A stretch of 64,000 nucleotides of DNA from Pythium myriotylum (Eukaryota > Oomycota > Peronosporomycetes > Pythiales > Pythiaceae). The translations under genes were made by a program, and so were the position numbers. The stretch covers positions 310,001-374,000 of the forward strand of contig JALJCQ010000012.1 of NCBI GenBank assembly GCA_023091665.1, written 5' to 3'. Each line of letters starts with the position of its first letter. Within the stretch, counting starts at the first letter, position 1. Under the pieces are notes generated by a model. It was not told the origin of the DNA. It ran no database searches and was given only the letters and a program-made list of their open reading frames with translations. This document shows positions 9,881 to 20,731 of this stretch, one piece after another.

Positions 9881-11937
9881 CTAAAGATCAAGCAACTTGA
9901 ACTCGTCTCGAAAAACGTTCACGTCTCTCGTGTCGGCGAGCTTGACGAGATCGAATCGCTCCATGCACGTGAAGCAGATCCGCAAGTAGCTCCAGATGTG
10001 GTCGGCGCGGCTGTTGAGCGCGAGTGCCTGGAGGTAGCACCGCGTGGCCTCTTTGTAGTCGCCGATGTTGGCGTGGCTGATGCCCAGGTTGAGCCACCCG
10101 CGCGCGTACCGAGGCTTGAGCTCGAGAGCGCTGTAGACAGACACATACACGCGTTAGACTAGAATGCAGAATTTGAAAGTGAAAAGCAAGATACGCACCG
10201 GTGGTAGGCGGGGATGGCATCCTTCGAGTGTTGCGAGTTGGCCAGTGTCGCGCCGACCTTGTTCCAGAGAGAGTACTCCGTGGGTCGGTCGTTAGCCGCC
10301 GCCCGGAAGGATGCGACAGCAGCATCGTAGTCCTTGGTCACGTTGTAGAGCACACCAAGCACGACCTGAACGTCTGAGTCGGCCGGGTCGTGCGCACGGG
10401 CCTGAAGCATCAGTTGCATGACTTCGTCCATGAGCGAGCCGTCTCCGTACGGGTCGAGCTGGATTTCGAGCCCGTGGAACTTTGGGTTATGCTGCACCCA
10501 AGCCTTGAGAGTCTTGAGTGCGCCCTGTGGGTTTAATTCGTTCACATTGCTCACGCCAAGCGAGAGCAGCGCGTTGAGGTTGTACGGGTCTTCCTCTACT
10601 GCGCGCTCGAGACAGATGATCGCGCTCTTGTCCTCGTCGTTCTCAGCGTGGCACTCGCCCAGCAATCGCCACGCCTCGCTATTCTCTGGGTGCTGCTGCA
10701 CTTCAGCCTCGAACGCCAAGATGGCGTCGTCGAGATGGCCCGAGTTGAAGAAATCCAACCCGCGCTGGAAGTTCTCGGTCGTCTCTTTGAACGGGTTGTC
10801 CGCCTTATACACGTACTCATTCGACTGCAGCGCCTCACTCTCCCACACATCTTCGAACGGGTCTGAGATCTTGGCGTCCTGCATGGCCTTCTCCCACATC
10901 GCTTCGAGGTTGTCGGCATCGGCCCACGCGGCGTCCATGTTTCTCTCGCCCTCGGTCTTGGCATCGTTCCAGGCGCTGTCCATGCCTTTGGCCTCGGCAT
11001 GGTGCGCGTCTGCCCATGCGCTTTCCATGCCACGCGCCGGCGCCGACTCATTAAACGCCTGCTCAAACGCCGAGCCGTTCTGGTTCCAGGACGACTCAAA
11101 GAGGTCGCGGTTGACACGCACGTCGTCGGCCGAGTCGCCCCACGCGCCCTCGAGCGCGCCCTCGGCTCGCACGTCGCCCGTGACGTCGTTCTTCTCTTCG
11201 TCGAGCTCCACTTCGCCCGAGCTCACTTGGTTCATGAACTTGAGGAACTCGCTGTTCTGCCACTTGGGGTCCGGGTTCTGGCTCATCGTGCGCGCCATCT
11301 CGCCCGAGACCTGCATGGTCTCGAGCTTGCGGCTGTCGACGTCTTGCGCGGCCATTTGCGCTTGCGCCTCGAGCTGCGGCTGCTGGAAGTGGCTCGCCTG
11401 TCGGTGGAACTGCGCCGGCGCCTTGGTCTCTTCCCACGCGAGCTCGTGGTGGGACTTGCCCGCGGCGCCCCAGGCGTCGTCGAGGTGCATGGCCTTGAAG
11501 TCGCCGACCCACGCGTCCTGCATGTGGCGCTGATGGAGGTGCTGCTGCTGCTGCGCGTGGTGGTGGTGCTGCATCATGCGCATGTGCTGGGCCTCTTCGA
11601 ACGCCGCTTCCATCGCCGCCGCGTGGTGAGGCGCCGGCGCCTGGAACCGCTGCGGCGCCGCCGCGCTGCTCTGGAACGCCGCCTCCATGCGCGCGCGCTG
11701 CATCGCCTCTTGCTCGAAGCTCTGCATCATCTGCGCGTCGGCGCCGCGCGCAAAGTTGGCGCGCTGCATCTGCATGGCCATGTGCGTCGGCGGCGGCGCG
11801 GCGCCGGGCCCCAGGGGCCGCCCGCGGCCCTGCGACTGGAGGACGTTGTCGAGCGCCTTGGAGAGCGGGTTCTGCGCCGCGACCGTGCCGTCCACGGCGC
11901 AGCCGTTGCCCTGCACGAGCTTGCCGAGCATGTCCAT
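9881..11937 (-). CDS. PEX5: peroxisomal PTS1 import receptor PEX5, two exons
   Basis: Exon 1 is 11937-10199 and exon 2 is 10130-9881; the 68-nt intron (GTGCGT...ACAG) splits an Arg codon. The product is 662 residues. The N-terminus has the conserved Cys (residue 13) used for export-linked monoubiquitination in the family, then NPLSKALDNV. The disordered N-terminal half is rich in Gln, His and Met and carries diaromatic WxxxF-type motifs (e.g. WVGDF) that bind PEX13/PEX14. The C-terminal half is a TPR array: FNSGHLDDAILAFEAEVQQHPENSEAWRLLGECH, then further repeats across the splice junction to ARGWLNLGISHANIGDYKEA. Known role: cytosolic receptor for SKL-type cargo and transient pore component at the peroxisomal membrane. 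The 3' end lies 230 bp from the DNAAF1 start on the same strand. Confidence 0.93.
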
Positions 11938-14155
11938 GGGGTCGCGCGAAGAGAGCGGAGGCAGCTTTGCGTCGATGGCGGAACCGTAACAGGAGAGTAA
12001 GCGACCTCTGGAAAGTGATACACGACGCGAGTGATCGCTCGCGGGTGTTGACGACGGCCAGGAGCGAGAGGGGCTGAGGAGAACGTATATAAAAGAAGAG
12101 AGGTCCTAGATGTTGGCAACCCTGCATACGCATACGCTATTGCGTCAACAGGCAAAACGAAGTTGAGCGTTGAAGTTGGGGAGGCGCGCGTTGGCGACTT
12201 GTTTCATTTCCCAAACGGCCGGCGAGAGTCCAGATGGAAAGATCCATTTTTGGCGGGAGCTCTCATGTGGAGTAGTAATATTACAGCAAGTTGACCTCGT
12301 CAATTGGACTATGAGCACGAGCGCCAACTATGGGACCTGGATCATCTCACACGCGAGGCGATCGATCGAACAGCGATGTGGTCGACTGCAACCGCCGCCA
12401 GCAATTCCTTCCACGGCGCGCACTGCTTGAGGGAAAGCAAATCCCCGGCGATCGATCGCCAGGTTGGGGCCGACGTATTAATACTAGTACACTCGGGAGT
12501 GGATGGATTTGTCTTGCCATCGCCGCGAGCGTGATGGAAACCAGACGACATAGAGATAGACGACGCGCACGTGGAGACGAGGTCGCTTGCGCATGCGGTC
12601 TCCGTCTTGATCACATCATCGACGAAACGAGCCCCAAGTGCCATGTTGCGGCGATCTCGCCATCCGCTATAGTGTACCGTTCGGTCAGAATGCAGCTGGG
12701 ACTCGAGACGATGGATGGGTGGGTCCAGCGTACGCTCCATGTCCTCTGCACTGGAGACGCGTTACTTCTACGTTTGGTCCTCCAGACGCTGGATGAGTAT
12801 CCGTTCGAGTGCTGTATTCTTCCCCACCTGGGCTCCATTTCGATGGTCCACGCGTCTCTACGGGCTCTTTTGGTCTGAATCGTCCGATCATCCGGATTTG
12901 CAACCGCGGTTCTCATCCAGATAACGAAAGATAGTAACGACTGCCCGAACGCAAAAAAACCAAATCAAATCGCCGTCGTGAGCTTGAGTCAGCTCGAGAG
13001 AACGAACGCTCGCTTTGCTCTCGAGCAGATGTCGATGCACCTCCCGTCAACGACACTTCGTGGTCTCGTCGACGCAGTCGAGTTGGACTGCAAATCCGCG
13101 AAAGGATGTGGAGAGTCTTGGGGGCAAGTCCAACGGTGACAGTTGATTCATTTCGGAAGCAGTTGCAGGGGCAGGGACATGTGGGGACTTTAGCGCGGAT
13201 CCCAGAGTGGATTTCTGGGGCTCCGTCGACAGGGCTTACTGCCGACCGAGCAGTTGCGGGGCTCGACGAAGGAAGGAAGGAAGGACCGCAAAGCCTCGTA
13301 TCAGATGCGGGGCCTTGCGTTTCCAGAGGCGCTCTGGAGGGCGCCCGCGAGTGCCACAAAGCAACGTCGGTCGGTCGCCAATATTTAAAGCTTGCCCGGC
13401 GGATAGACCCTCTTCAGGGCATTCCTTGAACACGAGCTGACAAATATCGAAGCGCTCGACTCCCGATCGTTCGCCCGCGGAGATCGAACGATAACTTTAC
13501 GATCGATTCCAAAATCAAATCCAGGAGAAGGCGGTCTCTTGGCTGTCTGCTTGAGTCGGCCACCGCATAAACGCGTTTTTTGTGAGTTGACCGTTTTCTG
13601 GCTGTTGGTCACACTTGATTGTGAACCTCTCTCTCGCTGTCTCGCTGAAAGAATCCAATCGCGTTTATTCGTATTTTTTTGGCTGAGTGGGCGTTCGTTT
13701 TACACCCAAGCGCCTTAAAAAACATATCGGCTTTCTCTATGGGGGCGGTTCTTATTTGCTCCTTTTTTTTTTGGTTTTTGGTAAGTGACCATTTCGTGGC
13801 CCGGCGCTGCACTCAATCACCTTAGCGCTGGTGGATTTCTCGCGGGCGCAGAAACAGTCTTCCAGGCAGAAATCCACTGCGGCGCTATTTCCACCAATCG
13901 CCATCCTCCGGAATGGCAGTCTTTGTGGTCCCAGTCCACTGGAAATCCACTTGGAACCGAGCCCTAGCCGCCGAACGACTCTACCAGCTCTTTTTGCCGA
14001 CACCAACAACACGGCGCATTAGATAGGCCAGTCCATATTGGCCGCCGAGAGGAGCGGACGCGTTACTCGTGCATTTGCGCCGCGACTTGCATCGCCTCCT
14101 CTCTTCTCTCCCTCTCTCTCGCTCGCTCGCGCCTCTGTGCCGCCGCAACAGCTCG
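11938..14155. other. intergenic, 2.2 kb, divergent promoter region
   Basis: This lies between the divergently transcribed PEX5 (-) and PP2C (+) genes. No ORF here looks like protein. I see a small inverted repeat GTGGATTTCT (13831-13840) / AGAAATCCAC (13868-13877), T/A runs near 13670-13780 and a CT-rich leader just before the PP2C start. No tRNA or transposon terminus was recognised. Confidence 0.5.
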
Positions 14156-15463
14156 ATGCTCTTCGGGAGTATCCAAGTGCAGAAGCCCGACACCGCGACC
14201 TCGCACTCCATGGGGACGAAGCACTCGCGCGACCACTCGCCGACCTCGACCTTCCACCGCCACGCGACCGCCGCGCTCCGCCACAACAGCAACAGCAGCG
14301 CCCACGCGCGCATCCCGACCGGCCGCGTGTCCACGAGCTACACGCCCGTCTCGCCCGACGACCACCTGCGCCGCGCCGGCCGCCGCAAGCTCGCGCACAG
14401 GGGCAAGTCCAACTCGGACCCGAGCTGCGAGAAGCCGTCGTTCGCCGGCCGGCTCCAGCAGCGAGTACAGGGCTACGAGAGCGGCAGCAACCGACCGAGC
14501 GCCGACCCGTGCTGCTCCAAGTGCGCGAAAGCCGGCATGGAGTGGGACAAGTTCAAGCCGAGCGCGGTCGTCAAGGACTACGCGGCCGTGTCGACGCAGA
14601 ACAGCAAGTTCCGCAAGCACATGGAGGACGAGTGCGTCGTGATCCCCAAGTTCAAGGCCTTCCACGGCGACCCGGCCAAGAGCTCGTTCTTCGCGGTCTT
14701 TGACGGCCACGGCGGCTCGTTCTGCGCGCGCTACGCCGCCAAGAACTTCCACTCGCGCCTCTCGGCCAGCATGGCCGGTCGCATCAGCATGAAGCAGCGC
14801 GACTCGGACTCGGAAAAGAGCCTGCTCAACTCGTCCGGCAGCACGGCGTGCTCGGACGGCGAAGTCGACGTGCTCAGCGTCGAGGACATCGAAACGTGCT
14901 ACGCCGAGGCCTGCGCCGCCGTGGACCAGGAGCTCGCCAACTACGACGAGTCGGCGGCCTGCGGGTCCACGGCCGTGACGTGCCTGATCCGGAACTTCAA
15001 CGGGCGTACGTCGTTCCACATCGCCAACATCGGCGACTCGCGCGCCATCCTTTTCGCCGACGGCGTGACCTCGCGCCTGTCGGTGGACCACAAGGCCACG
15101 AACGAAGACGAAGTCAAGCGCATCCGCGCGCGCGACGGCATCATCCTGAACAAGCGCGTCGGCGGCGTCATCTCGGTCACGCGCGCCTTCGGCCAGACCG
15201 ACGAGAAGCAGTTCATCACGTCCGACCCGCACACGCTCTCGGGCGAAGTCAAGGCCAACGACTCGTTCCTCGTGCTCGCGAGCGACGGCGTCTCGGACGT
15301 CTTCTCGGACGAAGAGATCACCGAGTTTGTCGGCGAGCGCCTCAAGCGCGGCGAGAAGTCCATCACGATCTGCAAGGGCCTGCTCGACGAGGCCAAGGCC
15401 CAGGGCGCCATGGACAACATGACGGCCGTGCTCATCTGCTTCTCGGACCTCCAAGACCACTAG
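14156..15463 (+). CDS. PP2C-family protein serine/threonine phosphatase
   Basis: A PP2C catalytic domain fills the C-terminal two thirds, with recognisable metal-site motifs: KHMEDECVV, SSFFAVFDGHGGSFCARYAAKN (the DGHGG box), STAVTCLI, FHIANIGDSRAILF, GGVISVTRAFGQT, and LASDGVSDVFSDEEI with DNMTAVLI at the end. These supply the Asp residues that bind the Mn/Mg pair. The N-terminal 110 or so residues are basic and low-complexity. Start choice is open: ATG at 14156 gives 435 residues; the next in-frame ATG at 14210 gives MGTKHS, a plausible N-myristoylation motif (Gly2, Ser6), and a 417-residue product. An ATG at 14069 sits inside a pyrimidine-rich leader and is less likely. No intron was seen. 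It is divergent from PEX5 and convergent with the PDZ gene. Confidence 0.88.
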   Translation: MLFGSIQVQKPDTATSHSMGTKHSRDHSPTSTFHRHATAALRHNSNSSAHARIPTGRVSTSYTPVSPDDHLRRAGRRKLAHRGKSNSDPSCEKPSFAGRLQQRVQGYESGSNRPSADPCCSKCAKAGMEWDKFKPSAVVKDYAAVSTQNSKFRKHMEDECVVIPKFKAFHGDPAKSSFFAVFDGHGGSFCARYAAKNFHSRLSASMAGRISMKQRDSDSEKSLLNSSGSTACSDGEVDVLSVEDIETCYAEACAAVDQELANYDESAACGSTAVTCLIRNFNGRTSFHIANIGDSRAILFADGVTSRLSVDHKATNEDEVKRIRARDGIILNKRVGGVISVTRAFGQTDEKQFITSDPHTLSGEVKANDSFLVLASDGVSDVFSDEEITEFVGERLKRGEKSITICKGLLDEAKAQGAMDNMTAVLICFSDLQDH

Positions 15464-16053
15464 ACCGACCTTCCTACCGCCTAATCTAATAATTTATGAG
15501 AATTCGAACAGTCTAACGGTTGGTACCGTAACGATGTCGGACCGATAGAAACCTTGATCTCATACGGGAAATGAGCTCCTCGCTGGCAATGGAGAAAACT
15601 TGTCAACTGAGTCCACGTCGTGCGCTGACGCACAGCAGCGTGTGAGTGGCGGAGGACGCAGACGACGCCAACGACGCCAACGCGCGTGGCGATTCGATTG
15701 CGCATGGCGATTTATCGTCGCCGAACGAAACCGAAGCCGATCTGTGTCTGTGTCAACTGGATCTTGCACGGATGCGAGAGGATCGGACCGGACAACGAGT
15801 AGACCACCCGACAGGTCGGATCCTCCTCTCTCTCTCTCTCTCTTTGCCGTGGGTTTCGCTCCTCTTTGGGAAGGCGGACGATGGGAATAGATAGGGAGTA
15901 TGCGTCTATTGCTGACTATTTCACGGGGGTGGGGCCCTGGTGAGTTTTGGTTTAAATAGATGCAACTTACGCAACCCGACTCGGAGGAGGAGTTGAACTG
16001 CGTCCAGGAGACGTTGACATAGATAGTTGATAATACTTGCGGCGACAAAGGGT
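15464..16053. other. intergenic, 590 bp, convergent 3' ends
   Basis: This separates the convergent PP2C and PDZ genes. It contains a short CT microsatellite at about 15826-15844. No gene was recognised. Confidence 0.6.
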
Positions 16054-17076
16054 TCACAGCTCGAGGCTTCGAGCAAGAGGGTAGTCAGGGGACGAGCGAC
16101 GGAACGTGAGCACGAGCGGGCGCGGCGCGAACTTGAGGATCTCGAGGCTCTGGCGGTAGCCCATCGAGCTCACGTCCATGTGGTTGATGCTGAGCAGGAG
16201 ATCTCCAGCTTTAATAGGGTTGCGTTCCGACTCCCGCGCGACCACGCCCGATGGGTTGACCTCGGACACGGTCGGGTACGGCTTGTTGCGCTCGGGCTTG
16301 AGCACGATGCCGAGCGGGCCGTCCTCCTCTCGCCACACGATGTAGCAGAGCGAGCGCTCGAGCCGCTCTCGGCGACGCTGCATCTCTTTCTTGGACGAGT
16401 TGAACGACGAGCGGTTCTCGGACATGCGAGTGATGCTGGAGCGGTAGCGGACCTCCTGGATACGAGGACGCCGGAAGCGGAGGATGGCCGGGCGCACGCC
16501 GTCTTCTAAGATCTGCATGACCGACTCGTACGGCATGTTGTCGTTATGGGTGCTGTGGTCGTTAATAGACACGAGGTAGTCTCCTTGGCGCAAGTTCCAC
16601 ATGCCCGGCAGCGAGTCGTTGCCGTTGGCGTCCTCGACGCACGGGTAGCCCGTCATGTTGCACTCGTAGAACTCGAGCCCGAGGTACGAGCCGTGCCAGA
16701 GGAAGACCTCGTACTGGACGTGGTCGTCGTCGTCGTCGTCGTTCTCGTCGTCGACCTCGACGGACGCAAAGCTGAGCGTCGTGTCCGTGTTGCGCATGGC
16801 GCCGTGCTTGTCGACCGAGAGCACGCTGCTGTTGCTCTGCGGCAGCCGAGGGCGCACAAAGAGCTGGATCTTGCGCGCGGCCTCTTCCTCCATGAAGGTC
16901 TGGCGCATCCAGTCGTTGAACGAGCCCGCGAGCAGGCGGCGCTGCGAGCGGATCGCGGCCTCGGGGTCTCGCTGCGCGATGAGCTCGGCGTCGATCTCGG
17001 TCGTCGGCGCGTCGCCGCGGTCTTCGAGCGGGATCGGGTCGTCCATGTCCACGTACAGCGGGTCCACCGCGGCCAT
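16054..17076 (-). CDS. two-PDZ-domain protein
   Basis: From the ATG at 17076 the product is 340 residues. An in-frame ATG at 17295 would add 73 residues made of basic and hydrophobic low-complexity sequence typical of translated leader, so I prefer MAAVDPLYVDMDDP. An acidic run (DENDDDDDDH) precedes PDZ 1 (about residues 120-205; YEVFLWHGSYLGLEF, GDYLVSINDHS, RPAILRFRRP). A basic helix links it to PDZ 2 (about 250-330; GPLGIVLKPE, VVARESERNPIKAGDLLLSINHMDV, RPLVLTFRR). PDZ domains bind C-terminal peptides and scaffold membrane or signalling complexes; nothing here identifies the partner. No catalytic domain is present. Confidence 0.75.
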   Translation of the reverse strand: MAAVDPLYVDMDDPIPLEDRGDAPTTEIDAELIAQRDPEAAIRSQRRLLAGSFNDWMRQTFMEEEAARKIQLFVRPRLPQSNSSVLSVDKHGAMRNTDTTLSFASVEVDDENDDDDDDHVQYEVFLWHGSYLGLEFYECNMTGYPCVEDANGNDSLPGMWNLRQGDYLVSINDHSTHNDNMPYESVMQILEDGVRPAILRFRRPRIQEVRYRSSITRMSENRSSFNSSKKEMQRRRERLERSLCYIVWREEDGPLGIVLKPERNKPYPTVSEVNPSGVVARESERNPIKAGDLLLSINHMDVSSMGYRQSLEILKFAPRPLVLTFRRSSPDYPLARSLEL

Positions 17077-18979
17077 GGCGGGCCAGCACGAGCGACCGGG
17101 CACCAAGTCGGTCGGAGGCGCAGTGGCGTACATGTGCGTGCACATGAACAGCAGGAGGAGGAGGGAGGAGGGGAGGGGAGGCAGCCCAAACCAGATCGCC
17201 CCGACGCGGCGGAGGACAGACGTCGCGGGCAGGAGGCGAAATCCAATGTGACACCCCTCTCGTGCTCTTTCGAGCGATCGCTTGACGACACCCACCCACC
17301 CGCGAGTTCACGAGAGAGAGAGAGAGAGGCGAGCGAGCGTGAGGAGCGCGACGGGGGCAGGGCAGCGAGAGCGAAGAAGGCGAGGAGGAGGAAGCGGCGT
17401 GTCCCCGATTTGGCGTCGCCATGCAGGTTCGAGGTTGGCTCGCGGCAGACGAGCCCGAGTGACATGCAAGCGCGAGGTGGATGCGGCCCCTTTTTATGCC
17501 ACGGTTTTGACCCATAGTCGCCGGCAGTGTGGGTGCTCAAAGCCCCCCCGATCCAGCCGCGATTATGCCGACCAAACCAGTGCGCTCGCAGCTGAGAGTG
17601 CGGGCAGACGATGCGCGGCGACCGGGCGTCGCACGCAAAACCCCGGATGGGATGGGATCACTGGCCTGGGTTCTCAGACCACGACGGGAATGTTGGCGAT
17701 TTTTCGCGCCTCTTCAAGATCGCAGCGCAAGGCTGGCAAGAGCAACAACCGGGCAGGACCTCGTTGCACCGGGAGCTGACTGTCCTTGACTAACTTCGAA
17801 GTCGCTGTATTTTTAGACTGAGAGACTCCTGGACAACTTGTGACGAGACGAATTCCGGTACCAACATGGCTCCAACTCAAGGAGTTTTGTTTTTTTTTAG
17901 ACGGTGGGAGGCGAACCCGGAATCTCGGAGCCAAAAAAAAAATGAAACTGCTCTCGGCGACCCTTGGCGAGAGCATCCCGCAGAACAGATTCGCGCCAAC
18001 ACTTTACACTGCCGATCAGTGACTTGGCGGTTTCGCGTGGGCTGGTGGCAGAATGGTTGGCTGGCTGGTCGGCGCGTTGGCACCAACAAACGCGTTCCCT
18101 TCCCGCGCGCCAACACCAGCAGAACACGTAACGCCAACGCGAGCGAGCGTCAGTACTGTACATATCATGATGAGCTTCCAACGATGTGGTCCCCATCACA
18201 CCAAACCAACAAGGGAAGAGCTCGCGCCAGCAGAGGGAGGCCGAACACCACACTCTCGGTTGAAAAGAGCGGAGAACATTCTCCTCTCCAGAACCAAAAC
18301 GTGAGATGGGAGACAGGCCGGTGGATTTATGTCGGCGTCGAGAACACGCATCTCGCTGTTGGCGTTGAGAGAAAGAGAGAGAGAGGATCGGATCTGCTCC
18401 TCCCGCCTCGTGGCGATGCACCAGAGCGCACACTGAGGCTTTGTATGCAGTCAGTTGGACTCGCCACTGCGAAGTGCGCCCCTTGGGGGGTTCCACTTCA
18501 ACCTAGACGAGCCACTGGGCACGGCGACGGAATCGCCCCGGAACGCCCGCGCACGCGTGGGTATCGCCGACGAGGCGGGAGATGCCAACGTTGGTCGCTG
18601 CCAACGTTGGATCGCGTCGTGTCGAGAACGAATCTCCTGCATTTCTGTTCTCCTCCGCCTTGGGCGGAGATCAATCCACGGGAGGAGAACCTGTTTTTCG
18701 TGGGTTGATCCTCCTGGCTTGCAGTCGCCCAACTCACATGGGCGACTTCAACCAAGAACGCTGACACGTACTTCACACTCCTGTCGCATAGAGTCCCACT
18801 CTGCTGTTAAATCAGTGGGTTGATTTTCCCACTGCAGCATGTCCCTTTCCCTCGCTCCAGTGCCACCCTCGTACCGTCCCCATCATCTCTTTCCATTAAA
18901 CTGTCTTCTCCAGTCCTTCTCCCCCAAGATATCCTTCACGGAGGAAGGGAGATCAAGGAATCCATCCGAAGAGCTCCGG

Positions 18980-19017
<38 letters not shown>

Positions 19018-19019
19018 CC
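17077..19019. other. intergenic, 1.9 kb, divergent promoter region
   Basis: This lies between the PDZ gene (-) and PSMA5 (+). CT-rich (read on each gene's sense strand) tracts lie near both starts: 17311-17326 for the PDZ side and 18983-19014 for PSMA5. The region has A/T runs near 17890-17945 and no supportable ORF. An A-box-like motif at about 18048-18060 was examined and rejected as a tRNA. Confidence 0.5.
18983..19014 (+). repeat. (CT)16 microsatellite in the PSMA5 leader
   Basis: Sixteen perfect CT units end only a few bases upstream of the PSMA5 start codon (19020), so they are almost certainly transcribed in the 5' leader. Confidence 0.9.
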
Positions 19020-20069
19020 ATGTTCCAGAACAAGTGAGTGGCTCTCTCTCTCGCTCTCCCTTCCCCCTTGTGGATGGCCATGCGCGCGTCCGCTCTCTGC
19101 ACCGCTCGTTGCCTCACGCGCGTGCTCGCAGCTCCGACTACGACCGCGGCGCCAACACGTTCAACCCGGAGGGCCGTCTCCACCAGGTCGAGTACGCCAT
19201 CGAGGCCATCAAGGTGCGTGCGCCCTTTGCCACTCTGCTAGCGAGGTCTCTCAATGCGGTTTGTCCCGTCTCTGCAGCTCGGCACGACGGCCATCGGCAT
19301 CCGCACGAAGCAGGGCGTCGTGCTCGCCGTCGAGAAGCGGCTCTCGTCGCCGCTGCTCGAGCCGGGAAGGTAGGAGCACAGCACAAGCGGTCTTGTCTCT
19401 CTGTTTCTTGTGAGCTCACGCGCGCGGTGTGGTGTTCTACAGCATTGAGAAGATCATGGAGATCGACCGCCACGTGGGCGCGGCCATGAGCGGCATCACG
19501 TCGGACGCGCAGACGCTGATCGACCACGCGCGCGTCGAGGCCACGAACCACTGGTTCTCGTACAACGAGAAAGTGCGCGTGCAGGCGCTCATGCAGGCCG
19601 TGAGCGACCTCGCGCTCAGCTTTGGCGAGGGACAGGACGAGAACAACCACAAGCAGAAGATGGTGCGCGACCACTCCCTCCGCTCGCTCGCTGGCGTTGA
19701 TCGGGTGCTCATTGGTGTCGTGTGTGTGGATATTTCAAACAGAGCCGGCCGTTCGGCGTCGCGCTGCTGCTCGCCGGCGTGGACGACAAGGGCCCGCAGC
19801 TCTTTTTCTCGGACCCGTCGGGCACGTACTACCCGGTCAAGGCCCACGCCATCGGCTCGGGCTCGGAGGGCGCGCTGAACAACCTCAAGGAGAGCTACAC
19901 GGACGCGCTGACGCTCCAGGAGGCCGAGACGCTCGCGATCTCGTCGCTGAAGCAGCACATGGAGGAGAAGCTCACGAGCACCAACGTCGAGCTCGCCGTT
20001 GTCACGCCCGAGCGGGGCTTCCACGTCTGCACGATCGCCGAGCTCGAAGCCGTCATCGCGCGGGTCTAG
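19020..20069 (+). CDS. PSMA5: 20S proteasome subunit alpha type-5, five exons
   Basis: Exons: 19020-19033, 19132-19213, 19278-19369, 19443-19662 and 19743-20069. Introns are 98, 64, 73 and 80 nt, all GT-AG. The product is 244 residues, matching the family length of about 241. Exon 1 has only 14 coding bases (MFQN). The N-terminus [25 protein letters not shown] is the alpha-subunit gate helix and signature. [28 protein letters not shown] and [21 protein letters not shown] are specific to alpha5. Role: outer ring of the 20S core particle, helping gate substrate entry; alpha subunits have no catalytic Thr. A (CT)16 tract abuts the start. It lies near NPL4 and UBP6, both acting on the same degradation route. 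Confidence 0.95.
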
Positions 20070-20289
20070 AAAAACAAAACAAAATCCCCAGGGGGCTCTA
20101 GGTTACTCCAGCAAGCCAATCAACGTCTTCGCCATCTAGTTTCTCTAGTAGTGAGTATGTGGGACGTGGCACGCTCTCGGTGGGGCGATGTCGCGCTCTC
20201 CCTCCTTCCCTCTCTCTCCATGTCTCTCGCTTTCTCTCTCCATCTCCTGGCTCAGTTTGCCAACGGACCCATCCTTCTCACTCGTGACG

Positions 20290-20637
20290 ATGGCTCGCTT
20301 CGTTCTCCTCGTCGCAGTCGTGGTCTCCGTTATCGTCTCAGCAGCTACTCTCGCAGAGCCCTCGCGAGTCGCTCAAGCCGCCATGACGTTCCACCGCAGC
20401 CAGGAGCTCCGTCGCCCGTGCCAACGCACGCCGCCGCCCGTGCGCGTCTCCAGTACTGCCTTCCGCGACGCCGACGACCCACAGCGTCAGGAGCTGCTCA
20501 GCAGATGCGACTGTGGACAGCTCCGCGGCTGTCGCTGTGCCGAGCCCATGTGGGACTCGCTGCGAGCACGCGACGACCCGGCCGACCGACAAGAGGAAGG
20601 CATGGACGACCAAGGCTACCGCCAGCTCGGGTACTAG
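20290..20637 (+). CDS. small cysteine-containing secreted protein (candidate apoplastic protein)
   Basis: The ATG at 20290 opens a 115-residue protein with a clear signal peptide (MARFVLLVAVVVSVIVSAATLAE, cleavage probably near residue 20). The mature part is polar and basic and carries five Cys: one in RRPCQRTPPP and four packed in CDCGQLRGCRC. An upstream in-frame ATG at 20188 would hide the signal peptide behind a Ser/Leu-rich leader encoded by CT repeats, so it is rejected. I do not recognise a family. Small size, secretion signal and clustered Cys fit an apoplastic or cell-wall protein, but function is unknown. Confidence 0.6.
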   Translation: MARFVLLVAVVVSVIVSAATLAEPSRVAQAAMTFHRSQELRRPCQRTPPPVRVSSTAFRDADDPQRQELLSRCDCGQLRGCRCAEPMWDSLRARDDPADRQEEGMDDQGYRQLGY

Positions 20638-20731
20638 GCAGGTCACGGTTGCAACTTGTTTTAGTCTCTTCTCTTCCTTCTCTTCCTTCTCTCTGTTTCA
20701 ACTCTTCTAATCTACGGATAAACGGCGCTCA

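Noticed and set aside
14063..15460. 465-codon minus-strand ORF opposite the PP2C gene
   Set aside because: Antisense shadow of a GC3-rich gene; no domain and Val/Arg/Ala-skewed composition.
17890..17935. B-box-like GGGTTCGCCTCCC on the minus strand
   Set aside because: The flanks cannot form a 5-bp T stem and no A-box lies at the right spacing.
18041..18130. tRNA-like A-box (TGGCAGAATGG)
   Set aside because: No matching B-box or T-arm within tRNA distance and no acceptor-stem pairing.
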